Source of the DNA: Branchiostoma floridae | Lineage: Eukaryota > Chordata > Leptocardii > Amphioxiformes > Branchiostomatidae | Assembly (NCBI RefSeq): GCF_000003815.2 | Contig: NC_049981.1 | Coordinates: 2,247,373 to 2,280,396, forward strand | Reading direction: 5' to 3' | Length of the DNA stretch: 33,024 nucleotides | The notes under the pieces: model-generated | Database searches by the model: none | Seen by the model: the letters and a program-made list of their open reading frames with translations, nothing else | What the model was told of the DNA's origin: nothing | In this document: positions 9,574 through 21,000 of the stretch, piece by piece | Layout of the letters: each line of letters opens with the position of its first letter | Position numbering within the stretch: the first letter of the stretch is position 1 | Position numbers and translations under genes: made by a program

Positions 9574-10099
9574 CGAGGGGTGATCAATAAGTTCTCGGCC
9601 CAGAAATAATAAGAGCAACTCTTGAGGCACAACGTCATAGTATGAAGCCTTTTATCAATATCCTCCAAATTTCAAATCATTGCAGTATTCGTTGATTGCA
9701 AATCAGAAGGTAAGTGGTGAGAAAAACAAGACTTAGTGTGAATTGTGATCAGACATGTGTGGGTCGAGTTCCCCATGTCGTAAATTCTTTGTCTTTAACA
9801 AAAGACATTGTAAAAATGTTTGATAATGATTCTCCTCCTATTTCAAGCAGAAAGAAGTGGGTGTCTGACTTCCAGCAGCGCAAGTTGACCCGCACACCTC
9901 AGGTCGCGGCTCAATTGTCCACGTTTTTGTCCTTCTCCCTTACCTAACATTACTGGGTGTCGCCTGCAAAGCAATGATCACAATAATTTGAATTTTGGTA
10001 CACATTCATATATGACTTCATACTTGACATCTATGCTTCGAAATCTGAGTTGCCCTTATTATTTTTGGGTGAGGCTGAGGACTTATTGATCGCCCCTCG
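9574..10099 (+). mobile_element. Internally deleted mariner element
   Basis: The left end CGAGGGGTGATCAATAAGTT is mirrored at the right end, which reverse-complemented reads CGAGGGGCGATCAATAAGTC. The similarity continues inward past CAGAAATAATAAGAGCAACTC. Termini of this type are characteristic of mariner-family transposons. TA lies at the left flank, while the right flank reads TG, suggesting decay of the TA duplication. The 526-bp length is far below the 1.3 kb of an autonomous copy. Confidence 0.85.
9714..9947 (+). pseudogene. Decayed mariner transposase N-terminal fragment
   Basis: An open stretch inside the mariner termini includes IVKMFDNDSPPISSRKKWVS, resembling the MF-x-D-x-x-S-x-x-x-x-KKWV part of the mariner helix-turn-helix region. 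The catalytic domain is absent, so it cannot be active. Confidence 0.6.
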
Positions 10100-11144
10100 T
10101 GTGTGTATGTGATACATAGAATGATTGTACTATATGCACATGTATATGGAGATCTACATATGGCACATTCATTTTGCTTTTTGTTGTGAAATTGGTCTTG
10201 TAACATAGTTATAGTTACTGATACTCATATCATATTCAGAATTCTGCTCATATAATAGATACAAGTGAGTTAGACCACCGCGGGCAAAATCAACCACCAC
10301 ATGCAGGCCCTCGTTTCTTCCCTCACACCATCAAAAAGTGGAGAGAACTTGACCCAGGCGGGGTCTACATATTATAGGGAAAAACTGAACCGGCCAGTCA
10401 CTGTATTACAAGCACACTAAATCCACCAGTCTTGTAATTTGTTACCTATGTTCTTTATATTTTATCATCAGTGATGTTCCTTAGTTTCTTTATATCGATG
10501 ACTTCTGTAACTTACACAAACTGCTAACGGTAGGACAGTTTAAGATGAATGGATTTGATTTAGTTGGAACAATATACTTATATTATGGTGTACTATCGAT
10601 TTGCGTGCTAAAATTAGAATTGCATGCTTCATTCCAAGTTACCGAGAAGGTTTAAACTAATATCTATGACTAAAGTTGGAGTATTTTTGAACACTAAAAT
10701 CTAAGCCAAAAACTTATAAAAAAACTGACATGAAAATTTGAATTTGTTTGATTTCTTAGTTTGAAAACATCTTAGTGGCTCTAAAAACGTCTTTTAGAGT
10801 TAAGTTTTAGATAAATGAAAGTTTTCAAGGATTTTCTTGACTTATCGTCAAATATTCGCAGTATTTTCCCAAGTTTTTGCACAACTGACAAAATATATAA
10901 TAAGTCAAAATAAGGTTCGAATTTCTTTACACATAATTTGAAATAATTGAAAACATTTCAAGATGATGATAATGACAACCTTCTCAGTGATTTGAATGGA
11001 TTCCAATATATTTGTGTGTTTCTGTATTGTAATGTTAACGCGGATAAGATTTGGGCATATGCTTCTGTACTTAGATGTAAGTGTTTGATTCGTAGAAATG
11101 TTTTGGATCTAACGTTCGTTGGTTCTAAACTGTAGGTCATATAA
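10100..11144. other. AT-rich intergenic stretch
   Basis: No gene found. The only recognisable piece is a possible retrotransposon tail at 10282-10377. Short open frames near 10950-11135 have no domain or splice context. Confidence 0.55.
10282..10377 (+). pseudogene. Possible LINE reverse-transcriptase C-terminal remnant
   Basis: One frame reads RFFPHTIKKWRELDPGGV and then a stop. It resembles the (S/R)FFP-R-T-I-x-x-W-N-x-L-P-x-x-V motif near the C-terminus of many non-LTR retrotransposon polymerases. The match is short and could be chance. Confidence 0.4.
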
Positions 11145-11697
11145 AGCCCAATTTACACCTGTTTCTTGAATCTGTGGTACTACGCATCGTAGTGTACTAC
11201 TGTCTGTCTGTCTGTCTCTGTCAGTCTAGCCAGACTATGACAAACTACGCAAAAGAACTTGTACCACTGTAGTAGACTACAAATTCGCGTCCGGTTTACA
11301 ATCACTGACATGAAGCCACTTTCAGTGGGAATTTCAGCACGCTTTGTATTTGTGAAAAAAAAGTATAACTGTGTTCTGATTCGAGACACCCAGGAAAAGA
11401 GCCTGACAACTCGGTTTACAGATAAAACTATGATGTTGTCAGGCTCTTTTCCTGGGTGCCTTGCGTCAGAAAAATACCCTACTTTATATCACAAATACAA
11501 AGTGTGTTAAAACTTCCACGCAAAGGTCACAACAGGTCACATCAGGCCACTACAGTTTCTCGGCAATCATAAAACAGCACATGTCCTGCTTGATTCCCTG
11601 TCAGTGAGTGTAAACCGGGCGCGAATCTGTAGTCTACTACAAAGGTAGGCTACGGTGTGTAGTACTACAGATTCAAGAAACAAGTGTGAATTGGGTC
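11145..11697. mobile_element. 553-bp foldback element with TAA target duplication
   Basis: The left end AGCCCAATTTACACCTGTTT and the right end (reverse complement GACCCAATTCACACTTGTTT) match over about 40 bp, through TCTTGAATCTGT-GTACTAC. TAA flanks both sides (11142-11144 and 11698-11700). Inverted similarity continues inward in blocks (GTAGTAGACTACA, CGGTTTACA, TTTGTATTTGTGA), so almost the whole element folds on itself. A 3-bp TWA duplication fits the PIF/Harbinger group; this is inference. Confidence 0.8.
11386..11462. repeat. Near-perfect inner hairpin of the foldback element
   Basis: ACCCAGGAAAAGAGCCTGAC on the left arm is exactly reverse-complemented by GTCAGGCTCTTTTCCTGGGT on the right arm, with AAC/GTT extending the stem and a loop of about 26 nt. 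The match is far cleaner than the outer arms. Confidence 0.85.
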
Positions 11698-11700
11698 TAA

Positions 11701-12129
11701 GTTTATTGGTTTTGAAAAAAATCCACGGACCCCCTCCCCTAAAAGAATAAACAATGCATGCTGTTGAGATTTTTTGTCTGTCTTTATTTATTGAGACTCC
11801 TGTTACAGATTCAGTAAGTAAAAATTAATGTTTAGCACGGACCCCATCAGAACCCAACAGTAACAAGATAACGTAAAAAAATCTGCACGGGGAAAAGATT
11901 GTAAAGGCTGGTTTGATTGAGTGAGTGTGATGGAGATATGTGAGACAAGATCGTTCGACTTCATTAGGAACGGGGAAGTTAACATCATTTTAATTCTAAA
12001 ATACTAGAAGAAACGACGAAAAAATATGAAGACTCCATGTCATGAGTTCTTTCTAGCGAAAAAACGGTGTTTTGTACCAAAAGTTACGTCGAGAGGCGAA
12101 CAGTGAGCGCCACACCACGGTGAGAGAAG
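11701..12129. other. Intergenic stretch, nothing recognised
   Basis: AT-rich sequence with no supported gene, repeat or RNA. An antisense open frame at 11803-11988 has no recognisable feature. Confidence 0.5.
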
Positions 12130-12226
12130 GTCTTTTCCAAGGGCACAACTTCGGGGTGGGGGGTCTCTGGGTATCGAACTCTAGGCTGACCGCAACGCTC
12201 TACCATGGCCAGTTACGCCACTATTG
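12130..12226 (-). mobile_element. SINE fragment, reverse orientation
   Basis: TTTTCCAAGGGCACAAC leads to GGGTATCGAACTC (complement of a B box) and then CTACCATGGCCAGTTACGCC (complement of an A box). This matches the tRNA-like head of the SINEs at 8869 and 23755. Confidence 0.75.
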
Positions 12227-12694
12227 GGAGAGGGGTAGGGGATGTACAGAAAACCAAAACCGGACGTCAAACGCATCACTTCGCCCCCGCTATCAAAACT
12301 CCGGCAGGATTTTGATGGTATGACACGTTCTGACAACAGTGACATATCCTCAACACTTAACGTCACACACATCCGCCAAATGGATTTATGACATGAGACA
12401 CCAACTGTACTTCATTTCGATTCTGCATGGTGGCATTTCTATAACATGGTCATGATCAACTATGTCCTGATGGCATGAGACGTTCTGGCAGAGAGATACC
12501 ACTGGCATCCAGCATCACACGCATCCACCAAGGAACCTCCTGGCATCCACCAAAGGATGACAGCTGTTGTTGCGGTGGGGAGCTCCAAGAGATTTACCGG
12601 TGGCATAAGTACCCAAAGACGGCCAAAATAATTTGCCAAATAGTGTCCGTTGGACACCGTATATCCGGTAGGAGTTTCGGGCGGAATACGAGAA
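12227..12694. other. Intergenic stretch, nothing firmly recognised
   Basis: No domain or splice-supported exon on either strand. The phrases TGGCATGAGAC, ATGAGACACC and GTTGGACACC hint at diverged short repeats related to the duplication that follows. Confidence 0.4.
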
Positions 12695-12934
12695 GTGAGC
12701 CATTTCTTGCACGCACACATACCAGTAGTGTGACACTGTAGAGCCGCCACAGAAGCGGTCGGTACGACGCTCCGGCCTGCCACCGTCGGTGTGATTTTCA
12801 GTCCCCGGTGACATACAGTAGACCCCGTTGGACGACTCTCAGGTGGCAGAATTACCCAGGGATGTGAGCCATATATTCTCTGCACGTACACATATCTGTA
12901 GTGTGACACTGTAGAGCCGCCACAGTAGCGGTCG

Positions 12935-12936
<2 letters not shown>
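12695..12936. repeat. ~70-bp direct duplication
   Basis: GTGAGCCATTTCTTGCACGC with AGTGTGACACTGTAGAGCCG and CGGTCGGT (12695-12763) recurs at 12864-12936 with few changes, offset about 170 bp. The intervening CCCGTTGGACGACTC also occurs near 14390. Confidence 0.8.
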
Positions 12937-12966
<30 letters not shown>

Positions 12967-13152
12967 TTGTGCGCGTGTGTGTGTTTGTTTGTGTGTGTGT
13001 GTGTGCGTGCGTTTGTTTGTGTGTGTGTGCGTTTGTGTGTGTGTGTGTGAGTGAGTGCGTTTGTGTGTGTGTGTGCGTTTGTGTGTGTTTGTGTGTGTGT
13101 GGGGTGTGCATTTGTGTGTGTTTGTGTGTGTATGTGCGTTTGTGTGTGTTTG

Positions 13153-13192
<40 letters not shown>

Positions 13193-13392
13193 GTTGTGTG
13201 TGTTTGTGTATGTGTGCGTATGTGTGCGTTTGTGNNNNNNNNNNNNNNNNNNNNNNNNNNNNNNNNNNNNNNNNNNNNNNNNNNNNNNNNNNNNNNNNNN
13301 NNNNNNNNNNNNNNNNNNNNNNNNNNNNNNNNNNTTTGTGCGTTTGTGTGTGTGTGCGTTTGTTTGCGTGTGTGTACGTGTATGTGGCTGAA
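12937..13392. repeat. GT-rich array with 100-N gap
   Basis: Long (GT)n broken by GTTT and GC steps, holding an assembly gap at 13235-13334. True length is unknown. Open frames made of Cys-Val or His-Thr runs here are artefacts. Confidence 0.95.
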
Positions 13393-13936
13393 ATGATTGT
13401 TTTCAAACTTATTGTGTTGGTAGGATTTGACAAAAGTTGGTGGAAAAGATTACATTTAGCGCCCCCCCCCCCCCCCCATAGGTAATGCAGCAGCAGAATT
13501 TCATGTTTTGATACCTTGTTTCCAGAAAAAGCTATGATAAGCTAAGACATAAGTTTGGGCCTCCTAGAAACTATGTTTGGAATTGCTAGCCAGGGTATTT
13601 TTGGAAAAAAAATCAAAAGAGGACAACTCAGGAAAGAAATAACGGATTTTCATGTTTTTTGGAATATAGCTAGCTTCGATCCACAAAAAGGTAGTTAAGG
13701 CAAAAAATGAGGAATTTATATTTATATAATTTATATAATTCCATTGTTTTCCATAACTAGATTTTAATAGAATGTAACATGTAATTCATGACAGATGGAA
13801 TATAAACAGATACCAAACATGCATTTGCAAAACGACAAAATAGCTTTATGACAAATGATGGGATTTTTTTCAGTTATAAAATAACTTATCAATGATAACA
13901 TTATGCATATATTATGTAAATGTAAGTCGTTTAAAA
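13393..13936. other. AT-rich intergenic stretch
   Basis: A poly-C run lies at 13462-13477. Otherwise I see no gene or repeat. Confidence 0.5.
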
Positions 13937-14352
13937 ATGTTATTATCCACTGTGTCAAGGGCACAGTATTAGAAGGCGGAGCCCATCCCACTCCTTATAC
14001 TGCCTTTTTACCTCCCCAACCGAAGTTGATGTACCAATTTCATAAGTTGGAAAGAGAAACGCCTGGTAAAGTTTGAAATGTGCCTTTCCCAAGGGCACAA
14101 CGTCGGTGGTATATCATAATCTCCAAGCAGATCCTACGGTAGCATAAGATAGTAGCAAAAGCTGGCAGAGGAGTGAAGCCGGCTTAGGCGTGTGTCGACG
14201 TTAGTTACCGGGCCAAATGGACACATCTTGGCTGACTACACTCCTTGGCCAGTTTGACACTATCTCGTGCCATTGTAGGATCTGCTTGGAGATTAGGTAT
14301 ATCAGAGGATTCGAACTCAGGACCTCCGGAGTGTAAGCCAAACGCCAAGACG
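13937..14352 (-). mobile_element. SINE (second body type) split by a MITE
   Basis: It starts TTATCCACTGTGTCAAGGGC, continues through CTCCCCAACCGAAGTTG and CTTTCCCAAGGGCACAACG, and, after an inserted MITE at 14117-14295, resumes with GATTCGAACTCAGGACC (complement of a B box). The 3' body matches the SINE at 28666-28870. The nested insertion gives a relative age: the SINE came before the MITE. Confidence 0.75.
14117..14295. mobile_element. 179-bp MITE, copy 1, with 9-bp target duplication
   Basis: It begins TAATCTCCAAGCAGATCCTA and ends TAGGATCTGCTTGGAGATTA, perfect 20-bp terminal inverted repeats. Looser complementarity continues to about 60 bp (AAAGCTGGCAGAGGAGT against ACTCCTTGGCCAGTTT). 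GGTATATCA flanks both sides (14108-14116 and 14296-14304). It is inserted in a SINE. Mutator-type elements make 9-bp duplications; this superfamily call is inference. Confidence 0.9.
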
Positions 14353-14984
14353 ATACCTTAAGCTATTAATTTCGGGCTCCGGTGAGGTGGAACCCGTTGG
14401 ACGACTCCCCGCGCCAGATTTAGCTCCCCACGGCAAGACGCTAAATGCCGGCGACGTGTTGACAGTCGGACACGGTTCAGTGGCTAGAGACGCGCCGCCA
14501 TAACAAGGCCTGTCACAACAACAAGGTAAGAGTACAACATATCCCAACCTTTAGGCTAAGACTCTTTTACACCTGTGACAAATGCACGACGTTCTCGAGA
14601 AGGTCGTGGACAGTTCGTACAAAATTCGGATTCTCTTGTGACGAAGGTTTTCCTTAGTCTCTATGTAAATTGTACCTGTTCCCTTGACATTAGGGCAAGA
14701 CTAAAGCTGCCCCGAGCAATTTCCGCCAGTCTTCATGAGACTTTTTAGGTTTGGAAATGTGACAAATAATTTCAATATCTCGTCTTGTTGTTTTTGTGCA
14801 GTTTCAATAGATACTAAACCATGACATGAGTATCAAATCTTACACTAAAATCACATCGCAAAGAACGTTTAGAATATACATGTAATAGTAGAACATTTAC
14901 TAATGAAGAATTAAGTTCGGACCGCCTGTTCTACATATGTGTGCGTTTTTCTGGGTTTGTACGGTTGTGTCTCTGTCTGCCTAT

Positions 14985-14986
<2 letters not shown>
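14353..14986. other. Intergenic stretch
   Basis: Shares CCCGTTGGACGACTCCCC with the duplicated region near 12816. No gene recognised. Confidence 0.45.

Positions 14987-15062
<76 letters not shown>
14987..15062. repeat. (GT)n microsatellite
   Basis: About 75 bp of nearly uninterrupted GT repeat. Confidence 0.97.
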
Positions 15063-15063
<1 letters not shown>

Positions 15064-16284
15064 TAGGGGGGGTGTCTATGCTGTGTGCCTTTGTGTGTGT
15101 GTGTCTATGTGCCAGTTAGTGTGTTTCTACGACGTTCGAATACGCAGCGTTTGTATACATACTAGTATTCTATTTCTGTCCGCGGGACTGAAAGGTTCGC
15201 TTGTTTGGCTGTCTACCATCTTCGCAGTGTCTTTGTTCGGGTCTTAATTCTGTTATGTTTCCGAATAGAACCTGTAGATTTACCTAATACCTTCGCTGGA
15301 CGAGGGAGGGGGCTAACAAAGACTTGCTGTGTCCCAAAATGTCTGTCGGAGCTGCGTTAATTATACAGCCCTGAGGGCGATCTACAAGAATACACACGAT
15401 ACATACAGCAACTTGTTTCAGTATACTCTTCATTCTCCACAAAGACGGACTGTACACGCGTTAGCGATCTTAACTAAACTCCAAACAGGGGTGACTTGGG
15501 TTGTATGGCGACTTGGGTTGTATCATGGTACTATCACAGGATTTCATTTGACGTCGTCTGCGATGTGTTATATTACTATTACGTCGTACGTCAGCAAAAC
15601 GTACTTAGATGTCATTGCTTAACCAAAAGCCTGTATACGGGGTTAATTCATTAATTAATTTGTTAATTTGATTGTGGTGTGTGCAAACTTATGATACCTT
15701 ATTCACCCACTCAATTTCCACTGCTGTAACATTCAGAGAGTTCACGAGGCCAGGCACAAGAATGTTGTGCTTCTGGTCACGGTCCTGAAAAAAATATGGC
15801 TTCATCTTCTTCTCCTTTTTCTCTCAGCCGAAATGATCCAAAAATTGCAGCCATTTGTGAATTACGCGATGTATGTTTTGTAAAACAACATGACACTCAC
15901 TAAACCCATGCAGACCCTATCGATGCATTCTCTATACGTATAGACACTTATCTAATCGTACATATTTTCGGAATAGATTAGGAGCGCTTATACCCCCCTC
16001 ATATGTAGCGAAAATCGATCAGACGACGAGTCTGCGAGGNNNNNNNNNNNNNNNNNNNNNNNNNNNNNNNNNNNNNNNNNNNNNNNNNNNNNNNNNNNNN
16101 NNNNNNNNNNNNNNNNNNNNNNNNNNNNNNNNNNNNNNNTAAAGTTTGCGAAGAAGAAGTTGCTTTATACTTTGACCCATCGTTGTGCAGCCGGGTTATT
16201 GAACCGAAAAAATGGCTTAAGCTTCTTATGACGCAATTTTACCTTATCCAAATAAAACGGAACACGTACGGACTTGATGGAGGC
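15063..16284. other. Intergenic stretch with 100-N gap (16040-16139)
   Basis: No exon, RNA gene or repeat family recognised. The open frame at 15329-15622 has no domain. Confidence 0.5.
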
Positions 16285-16419
16285 AAATCTCGAACCAGAT
16301 CCACGGTGCGTAATGTATAGTATCAAACTTCCCGTGCCCGTTTGACTCCCTTGGTCGGCTACACTCCTTGGCCAGCTTTGATACTATCTTATGGCACCGT
16401 AGGATCTGCTTGGAGATTA
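16285..16419. mobile_element. MITE, copy 2, internally shortened
   Basis: The left end AAATCTCGAACCAGATCC is a diverged version of the family terminus, and the right end is GTAGGATCTGCTTGGAGATTA. The interior shares ACTCCTTGGCCAGCTTTGAT. At 135 bp it is about 44 bp shorter than copy 1. ATGGAGGC flanks both ends (16277-16284 and 16420-16427), an 8-bp or mutated 9-bp target duplication. Confidence 0.82.
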
Positions 16420-16427
16420 ATGGAGGC

Positions 16428-16964
16428 TACCCAGCGAAGATTAGTGTGTCAGAAAACTACGAAGGCCCATAACTACACACTCCACTCTTAACCCCCTGCC
16501 AGTGTAAGCTGGGTGATCAAAGTAGGTCAGACTCTGAAATCTACGAAGGCCCAATTAGCAAAGCTACACTTTCCACAGCTTCTGCGGAACCTCATTACAG
16601 CTGCCGTCTACTTTAACTCTCCCCATCCTGATGTCAAAGCGGATTAACTTTGAAGTCTACGAAGGCCCATAACAACACATTCCGGACGATTTCCGTATTG
16701 GCTTTAACGTTTCCCGCATTACATCAATGCGGCTCAGAATTAACGATGGAGTATTCGCTAAAAATTGCATGCGGAAATCTCTTCCAATTCCTTCCGTCCT
16801 ACGCAATCCCCTCTGTTTTCCTTCTTTCCCTTCTAAGAATAATTATCCTACCCAAAAACTGATTGATTGACAATTGTATTCATTTATCTAAGAAGGCGGT
16901 AAAAGCTATATTGCCAAAGTCGCTTTGTGTCTTGCAATTAAACAGTACATTTTTCCCGTTTCAG
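16428..16964. other. Upstream region of KAP gene 1
   Basis: CTACGAAGGCCCA occurs three times (about 16458, 16541 and 16657), each after a T/GAAA or GAAGT context, suggesting diverged repeats with uneven spacing. A pyrimidine tract ending CCCGTTTCAG at 16964 is a good acceptor, so an earlier 5' UTR exon is expected but not identified. Confidence 0.45.
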
Positions 16965-18051
16965 GAGGACTAAGAACAGATACTAGTAGTCTTCATTTGA
17001 AATGCATCTTTATTCACCAAGAAAAACGACATGATGGCCAGCCCGGAGCCAGAGCCTTGGAAAGGGAAAATTATCCGCTACAAGAAACTATCTTCTGTAG
17101 ATGGTGAGGAGATTAGGAACGAGTCGAGCAGCTCCGAAGAAGACCTGAAAACGAGGATCAAAAAGTTGGCAGAAAATGGGACCGGAACAGACAGGGAACG
17201 AGGTTATTACGGAAGCGGAACTGACGGGGAACGAGAGAATGCCGGGAGCGCTGAGAGATTAGCTCTTGATGCGGCGAGCGTGGCGGTGGACACCTGGGAG
17301 CGAGGGGCCATGCCCAAATCTCCGGACCAATGGTCGTCTGCGCGCTCCTCATTGGTCTGGGATGACGACGAGCCGGAAAAGTCGTCAGAGACGGACCAGC
17401 GGGTAGTCACTGAGAACGGGTACCACCTAGCGGACGTGCGCCTCCCTGCACCCCCGGTACACAGGAAAACATACAACAAGCCGATAGAACTGTTGGAGGG
17501 GAGCAGCAGCTCTAGTAGCAGCCTGACCCCTCCGTATCACACCCCTGCACGCGTCGAACCGAACTCCAAGCGGACCGCTGGGCCAGTCAAAATCGGACTG
17601 CCCGAGGAACGCTTGAGCGCCAAATGTACCGAAAGAGTAGCCAATGGTGAGTATCTCCAGGAACATGTGGATCATTTCTGGCCCGAGGGACTCTCTAACC
17701 ATGGGGAACGGGTGAGTATCGAAATGCCTGATGAAGTAGTGATTTCTAGCCATCCCAAGGAGCTGATTGGGACTGAAATGCCAGATGAAGTCGGTATCGC
17801 CGAGCGGCTCAGCAAGGACAGAGCCAAGCCAGGAAGGCCCGGGGAACGAGACGGTAGTAGCCATGAAGTTCCCGGGGCACGAGTCATTAATGATGAGCCA
17901 AAGGAAATAATCATGGAGGAACCTACCAGTGCTGGAAGTCCCGGGGTACGGTTCACCTCTACACCAACCGGAAGTGGAGATACGGAACCAATCAGCATTT
18001 CTAACGTCATCGCAGACTTCCAAGAGGTCATCAATGAGATACCAGTAACAG
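16965..18051 (+). CDS. KAP gene 1 exon 1: 5' UTR end and disordered N-terminus
   Basis: The exon appears to start after CCGTTTCAG (66 nt of 5' UTR), and ATG at 17031 is followed at once by a second ATG. The 340 codons are rich in Ser, Glu, Pro and Gly and predict no fold, with a poly-Ser run (LEGSSSSSSSLTPPYHTPA) and a repeated EMPDEV. A motif of the type G-E-R recurs along the exon. The donor is ACAG|GTACAT, phase 1. Reading on past the donor gives a stop at 18101, and splicing to 18645 keeps the frame. Confidence 0.8.
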
Positions 18052-21000
18052 GTACATCACTTGTAATATCGACTTTTAAGCCCATGAAAGTCAAGTTATG
18101 ATCAAAGCTTCAATCTGTCCATCCAAAAGCAAGGGAGCTGATATCTGACCACAATTTGTCAATCAAACCTTCCTCAGCTTGTGCTGACCCACTCTTCTGA
18201 CATCAACGGCGGGCGATACAAACTTTTAAACACCTTTGGCCTATCATTGACGTCACGTTTCTGGAGGTTAGATATAGTTGGTCAATGCAACACAAAGAAG
18301 GCCGTAATTTTGACCGAAAACTCTTTCGTTTTGCCTTTGGTTTAAGCTTTATTAATCATTGTTCATTTGGAAAACAAATATTAATCACAATTACGATAGC
18401 AAGGTTGCCGCTGTTGTTTTCCAATATGTCGATTTCAATTATTTATGCTATGAAGCTGAGTGTAAAAAGGCATTGCTTGTATGCGGCCATTGTTTTTATG
18501 TGATTTATGTGGTTATGGTAAATCCTGTGTAATAAGGTCGAATTTCGGATGTGTGTTGCCCGCGAGAGCCTTACTGAATAAAACATTGGTACCGGTTGAC
18601 ATTGATGGAGGTCTTGCGTTAGTCATCCGTCACTATGTCTACAGAAACGCCACTATCTAGCGGTTCTAGCCAGGCGCTCTCTCCGCTGCGATGGGACACC
18701 CACCTGCCGAGCGCCGCGCGGACCGGAGACCCGCTTGGGTACGACATCTACGCCCGCAGCATCGCCGAGATCGTCACGGACGAGATGACCGAGATGCCGC
18801 TCACGGTGGGCATATACGGCGGATGGGGCATGGGCAAGACGTATCTGCTCGGCAAGATGAAAGGTAGGATATATCCATATAAATGGTAAAGTTTATTTCA
18901 AATTCTTGCCCGTTGGTTAATTGCAGGTAATATGATTTATACAGTGTAAAAACAATATCATAAGTGTCTACTCTAGTCTAAAACCAGTAAAAGGTAACTC
19001 TAGATCCTGGGTTATTGGGTTCAACTCCTTTTTCGAAGACAGTGGAGGACGAAAGATCCCACCTTTTCTATTATGTGTGGGTTTTGTGATGTTAGAAGAA
19101 TTGTTTTCTTTTTGTCAGTGAATGTAAAGAAGTTTGGGTGGAATTCGGTGGCCTCTTCAAACAGCTCTTTTCTTTCGTGATCGTAGAAAGAGCAGTTTGA
19201 CATAAAATGTGTTTCGTCTTCCATCGCGTTTGACGTCTATATACATACACATGGGCATATAGGTCGGGTGGGCAAGGCGTATCTAGTGATATATCCACAT
19301 GCACACGTCAGTATGTACGTGGGCATATGCGGTGGATCATGAGGCATGGGCAAGACGTATCTGCTTGGTCAAATGAAAGGATATATGGCTAAGGCATACA
19401 TGTACACAAGGTAGGCAAGATTATATATCCAAATGCAAATTTGCATGTACTCTGGCGTGTATGAACTGTGAGAAAAAAGGAGACATCATGATGGTAACTC
19501 CGTGTGTGCATTAATGGCACATATAGGTCCAGGGCCAGGCCCAATTTAAGGTTGTGTTTAGACTTCATAGTGATGCAGCGGAATCCTACCTGTTGTAATA
19601 AAGACAAAACGGTAATTTTTCCCAACTTGCTTTCTTCACCTGTTGCAGAGATGGTGGACGAAATCATCGGGAAGAAGAGACGGGAACACGAAAGGTACGT
19701 GGAAGGAGAGGTGGACGGCCTTGAACAGAACAAGAGCCGCGAACAGAAAACCAGGTTCCCGACCGCCCTGTTCTCCGTCCTGCTGGCCCTGTTCCTGCTG
19801 AGTTTGGCAGCGACGGTCGCCTGCGCCTTCCACTTCGACCGTGTGTGGGTCGTGTTCCTCGTCGGCACGGTCAGTTCAGACATAAACACTGCACGAACAT
19901 CGGGATTTACCAGTAGCTATAAATATTCAAGTATAGTTTACGTATGGTGCTTCGCAGCCCAAACGGGCTGAACTACACTCACAAAGTGTCTACTAACAAC
20001 TGATTCATCTAACCTAACACATTGAAGTCAATAGTCTACTAAACAGCAGTATTCATGTGACCATACACATTAAAAATTGGATTCACATTAGAAATCGGAT
20101 TCTTAAAAGAAACAAATCGGCATATACAATAAATTCGGAGAGTTCTGGAGATAAATGTTGCTTTTGCTATTTGATGCTTGACACAACGGTTATCAGGTTT
20201 ATGTAGAATTTAGCGCTACTATTAGAGCAACCACATTCAGATGTGTAGTACACACAAAGCAAAATAACGGAGTGGGACTATAACAACTGTTATTGTTATT
20301 GTCAGGTGACGGCGTTTATCTTGTTGGTGGCTACATTGCTGTACGGGTTCAGGAGGCAGATCCTAGGATTCTGTACAGAGAGAGTCTCCCTCCTGCAGAA
20401 GTCTAACCCCATGCACTGGATGGTCGGTATCTACTTGGAATGGGTGAAGCCGCCGAACATGGAAGAAAAACCACAGCACAACAACCTACAGTATGAGGTT
20501 AGGACTACCCTGCTTTTCACCATGTCCCCAGCGCTCAATATAGACCCCCCTCCCCAATATGACGGAAAAAATACAGCACACCAGGTGACAACATTACAAT
20601 GTAAGCAAGAATGACCTCTATACATCACCATGTCTATAATGCTCAACATACACCCCCTCCCCAACATGGCGGAACACCGAAGCCATAGTGACATGACGTA
20701 ATAGATGCTGCGGGAAGCTGTAGACTGTTCCAAGGTGTTCCAAGGTACCCTATTGTAATGACGTCGACCGTGCTACTCTTCAGGCTATCCAATTGTCTGA
20801 GTAGTTGTTATCTCAGTTAGTTTCTTTCCTGACTGCCTAACCTCCATCAACGTATCGTCTGCATTCTTTTTTATCGCCCGCCAGGTGATTTGGGTTCACT
20901 TCAACGCCTGGGAGTTCTCCGGCTGCAAGGTATTGTGGGCCGGCATCGTCACCACTCTGTGTGACGCCATCGAGGGAAAGGTCGGAAGCAGGCCAACAAG

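Noticed and set aside
10947-11140. Overlapping 60-62-codon open frames on both strands
   Set aside because: AT-rich sequence with no domain, no splice context and no paralogue.
12839-13485. His-Thr and Cys-Val open frames on both strands around a gap
   Set aside because: They come from the GT array, and part of each is run of N.
17427-18094. Antisense open frames of 140-198 codons
   Set aside because: They are shadows of the low-complexity sense exon, which has matching splice phase and a paralogue.
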